From UBA1479 sp048263775 (GTDB taxonomy: Bacteria; Pseudomonadota; Alphaproteobacteria; Rhodospirillales; Casp-alpha2), in the NCBI GenBank assembly GCA_048263775.1, contig JBLXDU010000001.1:248001-312000 (forward strand): a stretch of 64,000 bases of DNA, given 5' to 3'. Numbering within the stretch: the first letter of the stretch is position 1; each line of letters opens with the position of its first letter. Positions 27,115-35,875 of this stretch are shown here, piece after piece. The notes below the pieces were generated by a model that saw only the letters and a program-made list of their open reading frames with translations, was not told the DNA's origin and made no database searches. The position numbers were made by a program, and so were the translations under genes.

Positions 27115-27432
27115 TTAGGCGGCCTTCTTGGTCTTCGCGGTCTGGGCGCCGTCGATGATGCCCAGGATGTCCGATTCCTTCATGATCAGAAGTTCCTCGC
27201 CGTCGAGGGTTACTTCCGTGCCCGACCACTTGCCGAACAGGACCCGGTCGCCGGCCTGGACGTCCAGCGGCGTGACCGTGCCGTCCTCGGCCTTGTGGCC
27301 CGAGCCGACGGCGATGATCTCGCCCTCCATGGGCTTTTCCTTGGCCGTATCGGGGATGATGATCCCGCCCTTGGTCTTTTCGTCCTGTTCGATGCGGCGG
27401 ACGAGAACCCGGTCGTGAAGAGGTTTGAACAT
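27115..27432 (-). CDS. groES: Co-chaperonin GroES (10 kDa)
   Basis: A 105-residue GroES: MFKPLHDRVLVRRIE at the start, the mobile-loop region EKTKGGIIIPDTAKEKP, and 'DRVLFGKWSGTEVTLDGEELLIMKESDILGI'. The ATG at 27432 is fixed by this conserved start. A short Lys/Ala tail (TAKTKKAA) extends past the usual end. It is the first gene of groESL. Confidence 0.97.
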   Translation of the reverse strand: MFKPLHDRVLVRRIEQDEKTKGGIIIPDTAKEKPMEGEIIAVGSGHKAEDGTVTPLDVQAGDRVLFGKWSGTEVTLDGEELLIMKESDILGIIDGAQTAKTKKAA

Positions 27433-27593
27433 GCGATGGCTCCTCTTGAACATTCCTTGATTGAGCAAGCAAATGACGGGAGAAAACCCACGGAAATCCG
27501 GCATTTTCCCCCGTTTCCGCGAAAAAATTTAGTCGCCGATCCGGGGCCTTCAACCCCTTGCTGGCAAAAAAATTCGCGTCTGCCGCGGAATTG

Positions 27594-27620
27594 GCAGCAC
27601 TCTCGATCATCGGCTGCTAA
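27594..27620. promoter_or_regulatory. CIRCE-like element (HrcA operator) upstream of groESL
   Basis: The halves GCAGCACTC and GGCTGCTAA are separated by exactly 9 bases. Each matches 7 of 9 positions of the CIRCE consensus TTAGCACTC-N9-GAGTGCTAA. It is 162 bases upstream of groES, so the leader would be long. HrcA control of groESL is standard in alphaproteobacteria. Confidence 0.65.
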
Positions 27621-27728
27621 TGCATTGATTTAACGCATTAATTCTTGACGGCAGAGGATTTCAGAGGGAACAATTCAGACCGTCCAGGGAGGACATGCAA
27701 GCCACGCAACCAAGACGGAGGGTCTGAC

Positions 27729-27989
27729 ATGTCTTTGGAAGTGCAGCTTTCGGGGTATCGGTTGACCACGGCCGAAATCACCTATCGGCGGCCGGATCAT
27801 CTTCACCTTCTTCAGGACTACATCTGGCAGGACATGGACATGGCGCCGGACTTTCCCGTGCTGCGCCGGTTCCTGGAATTCTGGGAAAACAATCTGGAGG
27901 GCCCGTTGCATTCCGTGCGCGTCGCCTCGGTGGCTTTGGTCAAGCCGGCGGAATTTCGTCTTGTCGGCGGGATGATGCGCCTGCATTAG
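27729..27989 (+). CDS. Usg family protein
   Basis: An 86-residue protein that matches the alphaproteobacterial Usg family ('SGYRLTTAEITYRRPDHLHLLQDYIWQD', 'FPVLRRFLEFWENNLEGPLHSVRVA', 'GGMMRLH'). The name comes from an old annotation near trp genes; its function is unknown. The ATG at 27729 begins the family homology. Its stop overlaps the convergent OPT stop by 4 bases. Confidence 0.88.
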   Translation: MSLEVQLSGYRLTTAEITYRRPDHLHLLQDYIWQDMDMAPDFPVLRRFLEFWENNLEGPLHSVRVASVALVKPAEFRLVGGMMRLH

Positions 27990-29695
27990 CCCGCCATGCG
28001 GGAAACCGCCAGGCCGACCCCGATCAGGCTTTCCCCGGCGACCAGCCCGGCGGCGACGGCCGTGCCGTAGCGTTCCGTCCACCGGGGGTTGAGGTGTGCG
28101 GCCCCGGCCGCGATCACAGCTCCCAGGCAGAGTGAGATCGAATTCCACGCTGGAATGACGAAGGCGACCCCGGCGGCGGGTGCGCTCGGCATCCACCGCG
28201 CGATGCGTTCCGGCAGCACACGGTCCGCCGCGCCCAGGGTCACGCCCAGCACCGCCGCGACAGCCATGGCGGGGGCAGCCCCTTCCGGGATCGCGCCCAG
28301 GCCCGCTGCCATGACCTCGGCCACGGCCTTCCAAGTCGCCACGGCGGGGGCCGGCCATTCGGGGGTCATCAGCATGGCGGCGGGGTCGGGGATCAGGATC
28401 AGATAGACCGCCGCCCCGGCCAGCGATCCCGTCAGCACGCCCAGCGCCTGCGCGTAAATCTGCAATCGTGGTGCGGCACCGATCAGGGAGCCGGTTTTCA
28501 AATCGTGCATCATGTCGGCGCATTGCCCGGCAGCACCCCCGGTGACGTTGGCGGTCATCAGGTTGGCCGCCATGTCGCCTGGCGTGATGGCGCCATAGGT
28601 CAGCTGTGTCACCTTGCCCAGTGCCCCGACGGGCGTCACCCCCGTTTCCCCGGACACGCGGGCGGCGATCACGGCCAGCACGTAGCTGAGGGCGACCGCC
28701 AGCACCGACACCCAGACGGGCAAACCGAACAGGGTCCATCCGGCGATGCAGATCAACGCCGTGACCACGGCCAGCGCCAGGGCGTATCCACGCCCCATTC
28801 GCCCATCCGTGCCGACCAACCGCCGGCGGATGCGGAGGACCGAAATGGCAAAGGCGGTCAGGGCCGCCGTGACCGTCAGGGTCACCCCCGGCCACAGCAG
28901 CCAAGCGACCAGTTCGGAAAACCACACCGTGCCGGGCGCCCCGGCCTGGGCCCAACCCTGGTCCAGCACCCAGGGAGCGAGCAGGCCCCAGGATGCGGCC
29001 GCGCCCAGCAGCAGCGACAGCCCCGCGCGCGGGCCGATCAGCGCCCCGAAACCGATCATCAACAGCGACGGATCGAACGCCAGGCCCAAATTCTTGAAGG
29101 TCACGCCCCCCGCGAATGATCCCGGCAGGGCCAGGCGGGGCACCGCCGCCGCCAGATCGACCGCCAGTTTGACCGCCGCCGACACCCCTGCCGCCGCCAG
29201 AAGGGCGCGCAGGCGGGCGCCTTGCTCGCGGCCCTTGCCGTGAATGCGCTTCAGGGTTTCCGCCGTGGCCAGGCCGGCGGGAAAGGCCAGATTTTCGTGC
29301 TCGATCATCTGGCGGCGCAGGCCGGCGGCGACAACCACGCCCAGGATCGACACGCAGAACACCCAGAAGGCCAGAACGGGCCATTGCAGGGTCTGCCCGG
29401 TCAACAGCGTCAGCGCCGGAATCGGCGCCACCAAACCGCCCGATACAATGGAGGCCGAGGCAGATGCCGCCGTTTGGTTGATGTTGTTTTCCTTGAGGCC
29501 CAGGGGGGCGGTGCCCAGGCCGCGTTCGGCCAGGCGCCAAGCCCCCACGGCCAGCAACCCGGCAGCGATCGACATGTTGAAGGACCAACCGATTTTCAGT
29601 CCTGAATAGACGTTACAGGGAGTCAGCGCCGCACCCAGGACCATGCCGGTCAGGACCGCACGTCGGGTGAATTCGGCGGGGCTTTCCTGTTCCAT
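27986..29695 (-). CDS. OPT family oligopeptide/metal-chelate transporter
   Basis: A 569-residue, very hydrophobic protein with the OPT pattern: 'MVLGAALTPCNVYSGLKIGWSFNMSIAAGLL' at the N-terminus and 'ENNINQTAASASASIVSGGL' around 68-90. About 14-15 membrane helices are expected. OPT transporters import oligopeptides or metal-siderophore complexes with protons; the bacterial substrates are mostly unknown. It stands alone, convergent with usg. Confidence 0.88.
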   Translation of the reverse strand: MEQESPAEFTRRAVLTGMVLGAALTPCNVYSGLKIGWSFNMSIAAGLLAVGAWRLAERGLGTAPLGLKENNINQTAASASASIVSGGLVAPIPALTLLTGQTLQWPVLAFWVFCVSILGVVVAAGLRRQMIEHENLAFPAGLATAETLKRIHGKGREQGARLRALLAAAGVSAAVKLAVDLAAAVPRLALPGSFAGGVTFKNLGLAFDPSLLMIGFGALIGPRAGLSLLLGAAASWGLLAPWVLDQGWAQAGAPGTVWFSELVAWLLWPGVTLTVTAALTAFAISVLRIRRRLVGTDGRMGRGYALALAVVTALICIAGWTLFGLPVWVSVLAVALSYVLAVIAARVSGETGVTPVGALGKVTQLTYGAITPGDMAANLMTANVTGGAAGQCADMMHDLKTGSLIGAAPRLQIYAQALGVLTGSLAGAAVYLILIPDPAAMLMTPEWPAPAVATWKAVAEVMAAGLGAIPEGAAPAMAVAAVLGVTLGAADRVLPERIARWMPSAPAAGVAFVIPAWNSISLCLGAVIAAGAAHLNPRWTERYGTAVAAGLVAGESLIGVGLAVSRMAG

Positions 29696-29857
29696 GCCGC
29701 CCAGAATTTGCAGACGGGGTCGCGTCTGTCAAACCGGGCGCAGCCGGGATGGCGTCAGAAACCTTGCAGCGGCGGCGGATCTACGGGGTATAATCGTACA
29801 AAAGCCGGCAACGGCACGTGTGCGTGGATCATGCACCGAAAATAATGGGAGACGTTC

Positions 29858-30235
29858 ATGGATCACTCCGTCCTGGTGGTCGAAGACGATGACAACATCG
29901 TCCTGTCGCTGAAATTTCTTCTCGAAAAGTCGGGGTTCGCGACGCGCGTCGTCGGCGACGGAAATGCGGCGCTCGGCGAAATGCGCGCGGCCAAGCCGGA
30001 TGTCGTGCTGCTGGACGTCATGCTGCCGGAACGGGACGGTTTTTCCGTATGCGAAGAAATCCGCGGCAACAGCGCCTGGTCCGATGTGCACGTCATCATG
30101 CTGACGGCAAAGGGGCGCGAAGCGGACCGCGAAAAGGGCCTGTCCGCCGGGGCTGACGACTTCATCACCAAACCGTTTTCCACCCGCGACCTGGTCGCCA
30201 GGGTCAAGGCCGCGGTCGGGTTGGCCGTGGACTGA
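29858..30235 (+). CDS. Single-domain response regulator (CheY-like receiver)
   Basis: A 125-residue stand-alone receiver. The acidic pocket is EDDD at 9-12, the phospho-acceptor Asp53 is in LLDVMLP, and the conserved Lys is in LTAKG, followed by ADDFITKPFS. It has no output domain, so it would act by protein contact or as a phosphorelay intermediate. Its stop overlaps the next start (TGATGG context), and the histidine kinase gene follows. It probably receives phosphate from that kinase and passes it on. Confidence 0.92.
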   Translation: MDHSVLVVEDDDNIVLSLKFLLEKSGFATRVVGDGNAALGEMRAAKPDVVLLDVMLPERDGFSVCEEIRGNSAWSDVHVIMLTAKGREADREKGLSAGADDFITKPFSTRDLVARVKAAVGLAVD

Positions 30236-30504
30236 TGGTGGACGGTCCGGCACGCGATCCCGAGCGGCGCCGGGCGGGTGCCCCGGAGCGGGGAGCAAGC
30301 CGGGTCGGCGCCTTTTCCGTATCCTTATTCCTGGTCGCCACGCTGCTGTTTCTGCCGCCGCTGGTGACCCTTGGCGAAGGGCCGGCCGACCTGTTTGGGC
30401 TGCCGCGAATTTTTGTGGTTCTGTTCGCCGTATGGATCGGCGTCGTCGCCATGATCTACCTGATCGCCGAACGCGTCGACCGGCCTGCCCCGCGGGACGA
30501 CTGA
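30235..30504 (+). CDS. Small two-helix membrane protein of unknown function
   Basis: An 89-residue protein with a basic, Arg-rich N-terminus (about 1-24). It has two hydrophobic helices (about 26-47 and 58-80) and an acidic C-terminus. I do not recognise a named family. Its place, touching the receiver gene upstream and one base from the symporter-kinase gene downstream, parallels small companion proteins found next to sodium:solute symporters. A role as an accessory subunit of the membrane kinase is inferred. Confidence 0.65.
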   Translation: MVDGPARDPERRRAGAPERGASRVGAFSVSLFLVATLLFLPPLVTLGEGPADLFGLPRIFVVLFAVWIGVVAMIYLIAERVDRPAPRDD

Positions 30505-30505
30505 C

Positions 30506-33253
30506 GTGCTCGAGGGCTGGGTCATCTTCATCGCGTCGGTGGCCTATCTCGGGCTGCTGTTCGCGATCGCCTTCTGGGGGGACAAGCGGGCGGATGCCGG
30601 GCGCTCGATCCTCAACAATCCCTATATCTATGCGCTGTCCATGGCGGTCTATTGCACAAGCTGGACCTTCTACGGAAGCGTCGGTCGGGCCGCGACCTCG
30701 GGCCTGGATTTTCTGCCCATCTACCTGGGGCCGACCCTGGTGCTGGTGCTCTGGCCCTTCGTGCTGGAAAAGATGGTCCGCATATCGGCGGAAAACCGCA
30801 TCACTTCGATCGCCGATTTCATCGCATCCCGGTACGGCAAAAGCATCTATCTCGGCGGCCTTGTCACGGTGATCGTGGTGGTCGGCATCCTGCCCTACAT
30901 CGCCTTGCAGCTTAAGGCCGTGTCGACCAGCTTTACCGTGCTGATTCAATATCCGGAAATCGTCATGCCGCGGCATCTCGGCCGCGTGCCGCTGTTCCAG
31001 GACACGGCCTTTTTCGTGGCCCTGATCATGGCCCTGTTCGCCATCCTGTTCGGCACCCGCCACATCGACGCCTCGGAACATCACGAAGGCATGGTGATTG
31101 CTGTCGCCTTCGAATCGATCATCAAGCTTCTGGCGTTCCTTGCCGTCGGGTTTTACGTCACCTACGGCGTTTTCGACGGGTTCGGCGACCTGTTCGCCAA
31201 AGGCAATGCGGTGCCCGAGATATCTCATCTGTTCCATCAGGTCGGGGCCGGGGGTTATGCGCAATGGTCGACCCTGCTGGTGTTGTCCATGTTCGCCATT
31301 GTCTGCTTGCCGCGCCAATTCCAGGTGGGGGTGGTCGAAAACGTCAACCCGGACCATGTGCGCAAGGCGGCCTGGCTGTTCCCACTGTATCTGATCCTGA
31401 TCAACGTGTTCGTGCTGCCGATCGCCATCGGTGGCCTGTTGCAATTCCCCGACCGCAACGTCGATGCCGACACTTTCGTTTTGACTGTGGCCATGGCCAA
31501 TCAGAACGAGGGCATGGCCCTGTTCGCCTATATCGGTGGGCTGTCTGCGGCGACGGGGATGCTGATCGTCGCGACCATCGCGCTATCGACCATGGTCTGT
31601 AACGACCTGGTGGTGCCGGTGCTGTTGCGTATGCGGTGGTTCCAGACCCGGTTTACCGGCGACCTGTCCGCGTTCCTGCTGTTTGTCCGGCGCAGTGCGA
31701 TCCTGTTCGTGCTGCTGCTGGCCTATACCTACATGCGGCTGATCGGGGAATCCTACGCCCTGGTGACCATCGGTCTGGTGTCCTTCGCCGCGGCGGCGCA
31801 GTTCGCGCCGTCGTTGTTGGGCGGGATTTTCTGGAAGGGCGGCACGCGGGCCGGCGCCATGACTGGCCTTTTGCTGGGCACGGCCATGTGGTTCTACACC
31901 CTGGTGCTGCCGTCCTTCGCGCGCTCGGGTTGGGTGGACATGAGCCTGATCGAACTGGGGCCCTTCGGGATCGAATACCTGAAACCCTATGCCCTGTTCG
32001 GACTCGACGGGATCGACCATCTGTCGCATTCCCTGTTCTGGTCGATGCTGGTCAATATCGGTGGTTTTGTCTGGGTGTCGCTGCTCAGCCGGCCCAGCGA
32101 TCTGGAACAATTGCAGGCCGGTGAGTTCGTGCAGAAGCTGGACAGCCCAGGTGCGAAACCGGTCACCGTGTGGCGCGGCTCGGCCGCGGTCGGTGAACTG
32201 AAGGCCGTGCTGCGGCGCTTTTTGGGAGATGACCGGGCGGGGGCGGCGCTCGCCGATTTCGCCGCACGCCAGGGTCTCAACCTGGACCCCCGGGCGGAAG
32301 CGGCACCGGCGCTCGTGTCCTTCGCCGAACGGCAGTTGGCCGGGGTCATCGGCGCGGCCTCGGCCCAGGCCGTGGTCGCCAGCGTGACCAAGGGCGAGGT
32401 CGTCAGCACCGAGGACCTGATGCGCATTCTCGACGAAACGTCGCAGGTCATCGAGTATTCCCACGAGCTGGAGGAGAAATCCAAGGCGCTTGAGGAAACC
32501 ACGGCCGAATTGCGGGCCGCCAACGAGCGGCTCAAGGAACTGGACCGCATGAAGGACAACTTCATCACTACCGTGGGCCACGAGTTCCGCACGCCGTTGA
32601 CGTCAATCCGCGCGGCGGGGGAAATCCTGTCTGACAACCCGGCCCTGCGCGGGCCTGAACGCGACCGTTTCTACAGCGTCGTGGTCGCCGAAACGCAACG
32701 TTTGACGCGTCTGATTGATCAGCTTCTGGACCTTTCGAAGATGGAAGCCGGCAATTTGAAATGGAACATGACCTCGCTTGACCTGGGTGCTGTCATGGAG
32801 ACCGCCGTGGCCGCCGCGTCGCCCCTGGCACAGGCCGAAGGCGTGCGCCTGGAATTGGATCTTCCCGGCGGTCTGCCCCGGGTTCATGCCGATCGCGACC
32901 GGTTGATCCAGGTTTTGGTCAATCTGATTTCCAATGCCGTGAAATTCTGTGATCCGAACGACGGACATATCCGTGTTACCGCCACGGTGGATGGTGGCAT
33001 GGTTACCGTCGATGTGATCGACAACGGCCCCGGTGTGGCGCCGGGCGAACGGGACCGCATTTTCGAACGTTTCCAGCAGGGCGGGTCGGGCGAAACCCTG
33101 ACCAACAAACCGAAGGGGACGGGGTTGGGCCTCGCCATCTGCCGCGAGATCGTGGAACGTTTCGGCGGCAAGGTATGGGTCGAGGCGGCGCCGGGGCGGG
33201 GGTCCGTGTTTCGCTTCACGCTGCCGGCATCAACCACGGACGGGGCAGGCTGA
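30506..33253 (+). CDS. Sodium:solute symporter-histidine kinase fusion (CbrA-like)
   Basis: A 915-residue sensor kinase with a GTG start. Residues about 1-520 form an SSS-type transporter domain with about 13 helices. A linker and a coiled region with 'EYSHELEEKSKALEETTAELRAANERLKELD' follow. Then come HisKA with the phospho-acceptor His692 (TVGHEFRTPLTS) and HATPase_c with N, G1 and G2 boxes ('NLISNAVKF', 'DNGPGVAPGE', 'GTGLGLAIC'). Related CbrA proteins sense or transport an amino acid such as histidine and control carbon/nitrogen balance. The ligand here is unknown. Confidence 0.92.
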   Translation: MLEGWVIFIASVAYLGLLFAIAFWGDKRADAGRSILNNPYIYALSMAVYCTSWTFYGSVGRAATSGLDFLPIYLGPTLVLVLWPFVLEKMVRISAENRITSIADFIASRYGKSIYLGGLVTVIVVVGILPYIALQLKAVSTSFTVLIQYPEIVMPRHLGRVPLFQDTAFFVALIMALFAILFGTRHIDASEHHEGMVIAVAFESIIKLLAFLAVGFYVTYGVFDGFGDLFAKGNAVPEISHLFHQVGAGGYAQWSTLLVLSMFAIVCLPRQFQVGVVENVNPDHVRKAAWLFPLYLILINVFVLPIAIGGLLQFPDRNVDADTFVLTVAMANQNEGMALFAYIGGLSAATGMLIVATIALSTMVCNDLVVPVLLRMRWFQTRFTGDLSAFLLFVRRSAILFVLLLAYTYMRLIGESYALVTIGLVSFAAAAQFAPSLLGGIFWKGGTRAGAMTGLLLGTAMWFYTLVLPSFARSGWVDMSLIELGPFGIEYLKPYALFGLDGIDHLSHSLFWSMLVNIGGFVWVSLLSRPSDLEQLQAGEFVQKLDSPGAKPVTVWRGSAAVGELKAVLRRFLGDDRAGAALADFAARQGLNLDPRAEAAPALVSFAERQLAGVIGAASAQAVVASVTKGEVVSTEDLMRILDETSQVIEYSHELEEKSKALEETTAELRAANERLKELDRMKDNFITTVGHEFRTPLTSIRAAGEILSDNPALRGPERDRFYSVVVAETQRLTRLIDQLLDLSKMEAGNLKWNMTSLDLGAVMETAVAAASPLAQAEGVRLELDLPGGLPRVHADRDRLIQVLVNLISNAVKFCDPNDGHIRVTATVDGGMVTVDVIDNGPGVAPGERDRIFERFQQGGSGETLTNKPKGTGLGLAICREIVERFGGKVWVEAAPGRGSVFRFTLPASTTDGAG

Positions 33254-33387
33254 TCGGTGCTTATGCCGACAACCGTCTAAAGTCCTACTCGATATTACCA
33301 GCGCAACAATTTAGCCTGTCAGGCATCGCGCGGGCTTACAAGCCATCGGATATCCAGATATCGCCGGGGCGATGCCGGAGTTTACCC

Positions 33388-33825
33388 ATGACAGAAACAC
33401 CACCGCCGGATAACGCAAATCAGCGGCCTGCAATGCCCGGGTCTTCCAGCCGCTTGCCCGACAATCTGCCGGGGATTGATATCGACGGGTTTCGTGTGAT
33501 GGTGCGGGGCAACGACGACATGATCCGCAAGCTGCTGAACAAATTTGCCGATACCTATGGCGGCAAGGCGGCGGAAATTGCGGCCGATGTGGCGGCGGGC
33601 AATTTTCAGCATGCCATCAGCACCGCCCATACGTTGAAGGGCGTCAGCGGCAACATTCGAGCGACAGCGGTGTTCGAGGCGGCGAAAGCCCTCGAAGCCG
33701 CCTTGAAGGCGGCGCCCGAAGGCTCGGAGATCGAGCCGCTGCTGAACGATCTCGCCGGCGCATTGGATCAGGTCATGGCCGGGTTGGAAGATGCGCTTGG
33801 GCGTTCGCCGAATTCACCGACTTAA
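33388..33825 (+). CDS. Hpt (histidine phosphotransfer) domain protein
   Basis: A 145-residue protein with a disordered Pro-rich N-terminus (about 1-27) and a four-helix Hpt domain. The phospho-acceptor is His81 in STAHTLKGVSGN, the classical Hpt motif. It lies about 135 bases after the symporter-kinase gene. Together with the stand-alone receiver, it provides every step of a His-Asp-His relay. Confidence 0.9.
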   Translation: MTETPPPDNANQRPAMPGSSSRLPDNLPGIDIDGFRVMVRGNDDMIRKLLNKFADTYGGKAAEIAADVAAGNFQHAISTAHTLKGVSGNIRATAVFEAAKALEAALKAAPEGSEIEPLLNDLAGALDQVMAGLEDALGRSPNSPT

Positions 33826-34048
33826 GCTTGTTCGGCCGGTCTTTTCCCCTGGCCCGGCGAAGCGTTTGGGGAAAGTGAACAATTCACCAAAATATCCCAG
33901 TTCCTCTTGCCGTAGCTTGATTTTGGCAACTGAAATCCCGAAGACAGATAGGTGAACATCGGTTAATATGTCGCCAAACCTATACCCGGGCACCGCATCA
34001 GACCTGGGACAGGGCAATTATTCGTGAAATCCCATGGGGGGAAACATA

Positions 34049-35713
34049 ATGTCGCGATCGCCAATGTTGGGCGCGCGCCTTCGGCGGCTCCGCAAGGACC
34101 GTGGACTGACGCAGGTTAAGCTTGCTGAAATTCTTGGCATCTCGCCCAGCTACCTGAACATGATCGAGCACAACGACCGGCCCTTGACCGTGTCGCTGCT
34201 GCTCAAGCTTTCCGAAGCGCTTGGCGTTGATCTGCGGGACTTTTCCGCGGGCGACGAGGTGCGCATCAAAAGCGACCTGGAAGAGGCGTTGTCCGACCCC
34301 ATGTTCGGCGGCACCCGTCCCTCGGCGGCGGAACTGGACGAATTCGTGACCTCCGTGCCCGACATCTGCCGCTCGTTCCTTCGCCTTTATAGATCCTACC
34401 GCAACAGCCGCGAAGATGTGGAGGCACTGACGGACAAGTTGGCGTCCAGCCCCTATCTGGTGGCCTCCAGCCACTCCGTGCGCACGCTGCTGACTTCGGT
34501 CCGCAGTTTCTCGGAAATCCTGCTCGACAATATCGACCTGGCGGCGGCGGAACGGCAACAGTTCCTCGGCATCGTCGTCGACGGCACGGAAAAGCTTACC
34601 CTTCAGGTTGACGAGCTGCTGCGTTTCATCACCGGCGAAAATCTCGACAACCTGCTCGACAGCCGCACGCCGGCGGAAGAGGTCGGCGACTTCACCGAAC
34701 GTAACGATAATTTCTTCGACGACCTGGACCGTCGGGCGGAATCGCTCCGCGCCGAAATCGGAATGGAGACCGTGGGCCTGTTCTCGCGCCTGTCCGAGGT
34801 GCTGCGGGACCGCTTTGGGATTGAGGTCGAAACCTCGGGCGCCGGTGATGGCAATCGGGGCGGCGCGGTGATGCCCGCCGTGCGCCTGGAACCCGGGCCG
34901 GGTGGGGCGGGTGGCCGGCTGATCGTGCGCGATGATTTGGCTCTGCCCAGCCTGCGCTTCCACCTGGCGCGCGAAACCGGCCGCCGGGCCGCCGCCGACC
35001 TGATCGATACCTGGCTCGGGGAAACGGAGCTGTCCCCCGCTTCCGAAGATCTTTGCCGGGATTATCTGGCGGAATATTTCGCCGCCGCGGTGCTGATGCC
35101 CTATGACGCCTTTCTCGACCGCGCCCGCGCCTATCGCTACGACGTGGAGCGTCTGAGCCAGGCCTTCGGCGTCAGCCTGGAGCAGGCTTGTCGGCGTCTC
35201 GCGACCCTGCGCCGCCCGGGCGAAGAAGGCGTGCGCTTCCACTTCCTGCGCATTGACAGTGCGGGCAACGTGTTCCGGCGGGTGCCCGGCTCGGGTCTGC
35301 CGATCCCCCGGTTCGCGGGAATCTGCCCGCGCTGGAACGTGCATGCGGCCAGCGGTCGGCCGGGCACCGTCGATGCCCAGGTTCTGCAACTGGCCGACGG
35401 CAGCGCCTATCTTTCCGTTGCCTTCGGCCAGCGCCGGCCCGGGGCCGGCTATAACGCGCCGGACGGCAGCTATGCGTTGGCATTGGGCTGCCGGCTGGAG
35501 GATGCGGGTGAACTGGTTTATTCGGGCGGCCTGGATCTGACACGGTCGGAAACCTTCCTGCCCGTCGGGGTGACCTGTCGGCTGTGCGAACGGACCGACT
35601 GCGCCCAGCGCGCCCATCCGACCCTTATCCATGCGGTCGAGCACGGGCCGTCTGCGTCGGACAAGCCGGCCCTCAAGACGGCCCGCAAGCAGGCCGCGTC
35701 GCTTTCCGACTGA
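34049..35713 (+). CDS. XRE-family/ScfR-like regulator with an embedded HisKA-like domain
   Basis: A 554-residue protein. A Cro/C1-type HTH occupies about 5-65 (LTQVKLAEILGISPSYLNMIE). At about 140-195 is a segment that reads like a histidine-kinase HisKA hairpin (SSHSVRTLLTSVRSFSEILL). The ImmA/IrrE-like region has no intact HExxH (LARETGR instead). The C-terminal part fits the short-chain-fatty-acyl regulator domain, with the Cys-rich GVTCRLCERTDCAQRAHP. Such regulators usually control propionate or acetyl-CoA metabolism. The ATG at 34049 is chosen for its GGGGGGAAA ribosome-binding site; an ATG 15 bases earlier is possible. Confidence 0.82.
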   Translation: MSRSPMLGARLRRLRKDRGLTQVKLAEILGISPSYLNMIEHNDRPLTVSLLLKLSEALGVDLRDFSAGDEVRIKSDLEEALSDPMFGGTRPSAAELDEFVTSVPDICRSFLRLYRSYRNSREDVEALTDKLASSPYLVASSHSVRTLLTSVRSFSEILLDNIDLAAAERQQFLGIVVDGTEKLTLQVDELLRFITGENLDNLLDSRTPAEEVGDFTERNDNFFDDLDRRAESLRAEIGMETVGLFSRLSEVLRDRFGIEVETSGAGDGNRGGAVMPAVRLEPGPGGAGGRLIVRDDLALPSLRFHLARETGRRAAADLIDTWLGETELSPASEDLCRDYLAEYFAAAVLMPYDAFLDRARAYRYDVERLSQAFGVSLEQACRRLATLRRPGEEGVRFHFLRIDSAGNVFRRVPGSGLPIPRFAGICPRWNVHAASGRPGTVDAQVLQLADGSAYLSVAFGQRRPGAGYNAPDGSYALALGCRLEDAGELVYSGGLDLTRSETFLPVGVTCRLCERTDCAQRAHPTLIHAVEHGPSASDKPALKTARKQAASLSD

Positions 35714-35735
35714 CGGCCTTCCTCCGGCGGCAGAT

Positions 35736-35766
35736 AAAAAAAGCGCGGGCCTTGCGGGCCCGCGCT
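35736..35766 (-). terminator. Rho-independent terminator of the 26-residue peptide gene
   Basis: A 10-bp stem (AGCGCGGGCC/GGCCCGCGCT) with a 5-base loop is followed on the minus strand by seven T (A-run at 35736-35742). It lies about 30 bases after the stop of the small minus-strand gene. It is oriented for that gene, not for the upstream regulator gene. Confidence 0.8.
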
Positions 35767-35794
35767 CGATCACCAGTCTTTGGGACGATATGAC

Positions 35795-35875
35795 CTAGCT
35801 GGTCAGGATGCCGATCGCGATCAGAATTGCGAAGACAACCGGCAGGATCAGGAATGCTTTATTGATTTTGCCCAT
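35795..35875 (-). CDS. 26-residue single-pass membrane peptide
   Basis: A short reading frame that starts MGKINKAF, continues as an unbroken hydrophobic helix (LILPVVFAILIAIGIL) and ends TS. The ATG at 35875 is preceded by GGGAGAAG at good spacing, and an efficient terminator follows, so it looks like an independent transcription unit. Residues 3 and 6 are lysines, which fits a cytoplasmic N-terminus. I do not recognise a family. It could be a small subunit of a membrane complex (KdpF- or CydX-like size), or a membrane-active peptide. Confidence 0.6.
   Translation of the reverse strand: MGKINKAFLILPVVFAILIAIGILTS

Noticed and set aside
27645..27670. A TTGACG hexamer as the -35 of a usg promoter.
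   Set aside because: No convincing -10 hexamer lies at the right distance.
27675..29588. A 637-codon minus-strand frame over the OPT gene.
   Set aside because: It runs in a different frame of the OPT transporter gene; its translation is Arg/Gly-rich with no membrane helices.
33875..33887. GTGAA-CAA-TTCAC palindrome upstream of the XRE regulator as its operator.
   Set aside because: Short arms, one copy only, plus a loose half-site at about 33951. It may be real, but evidence is too thin to list as a feature.
29729..35773. Long minus-strand frames opposite the symporter-kinase and XRE genes.
   Set aside because: They are antisense to genes with clear signalling domains and lack any family resemblance.
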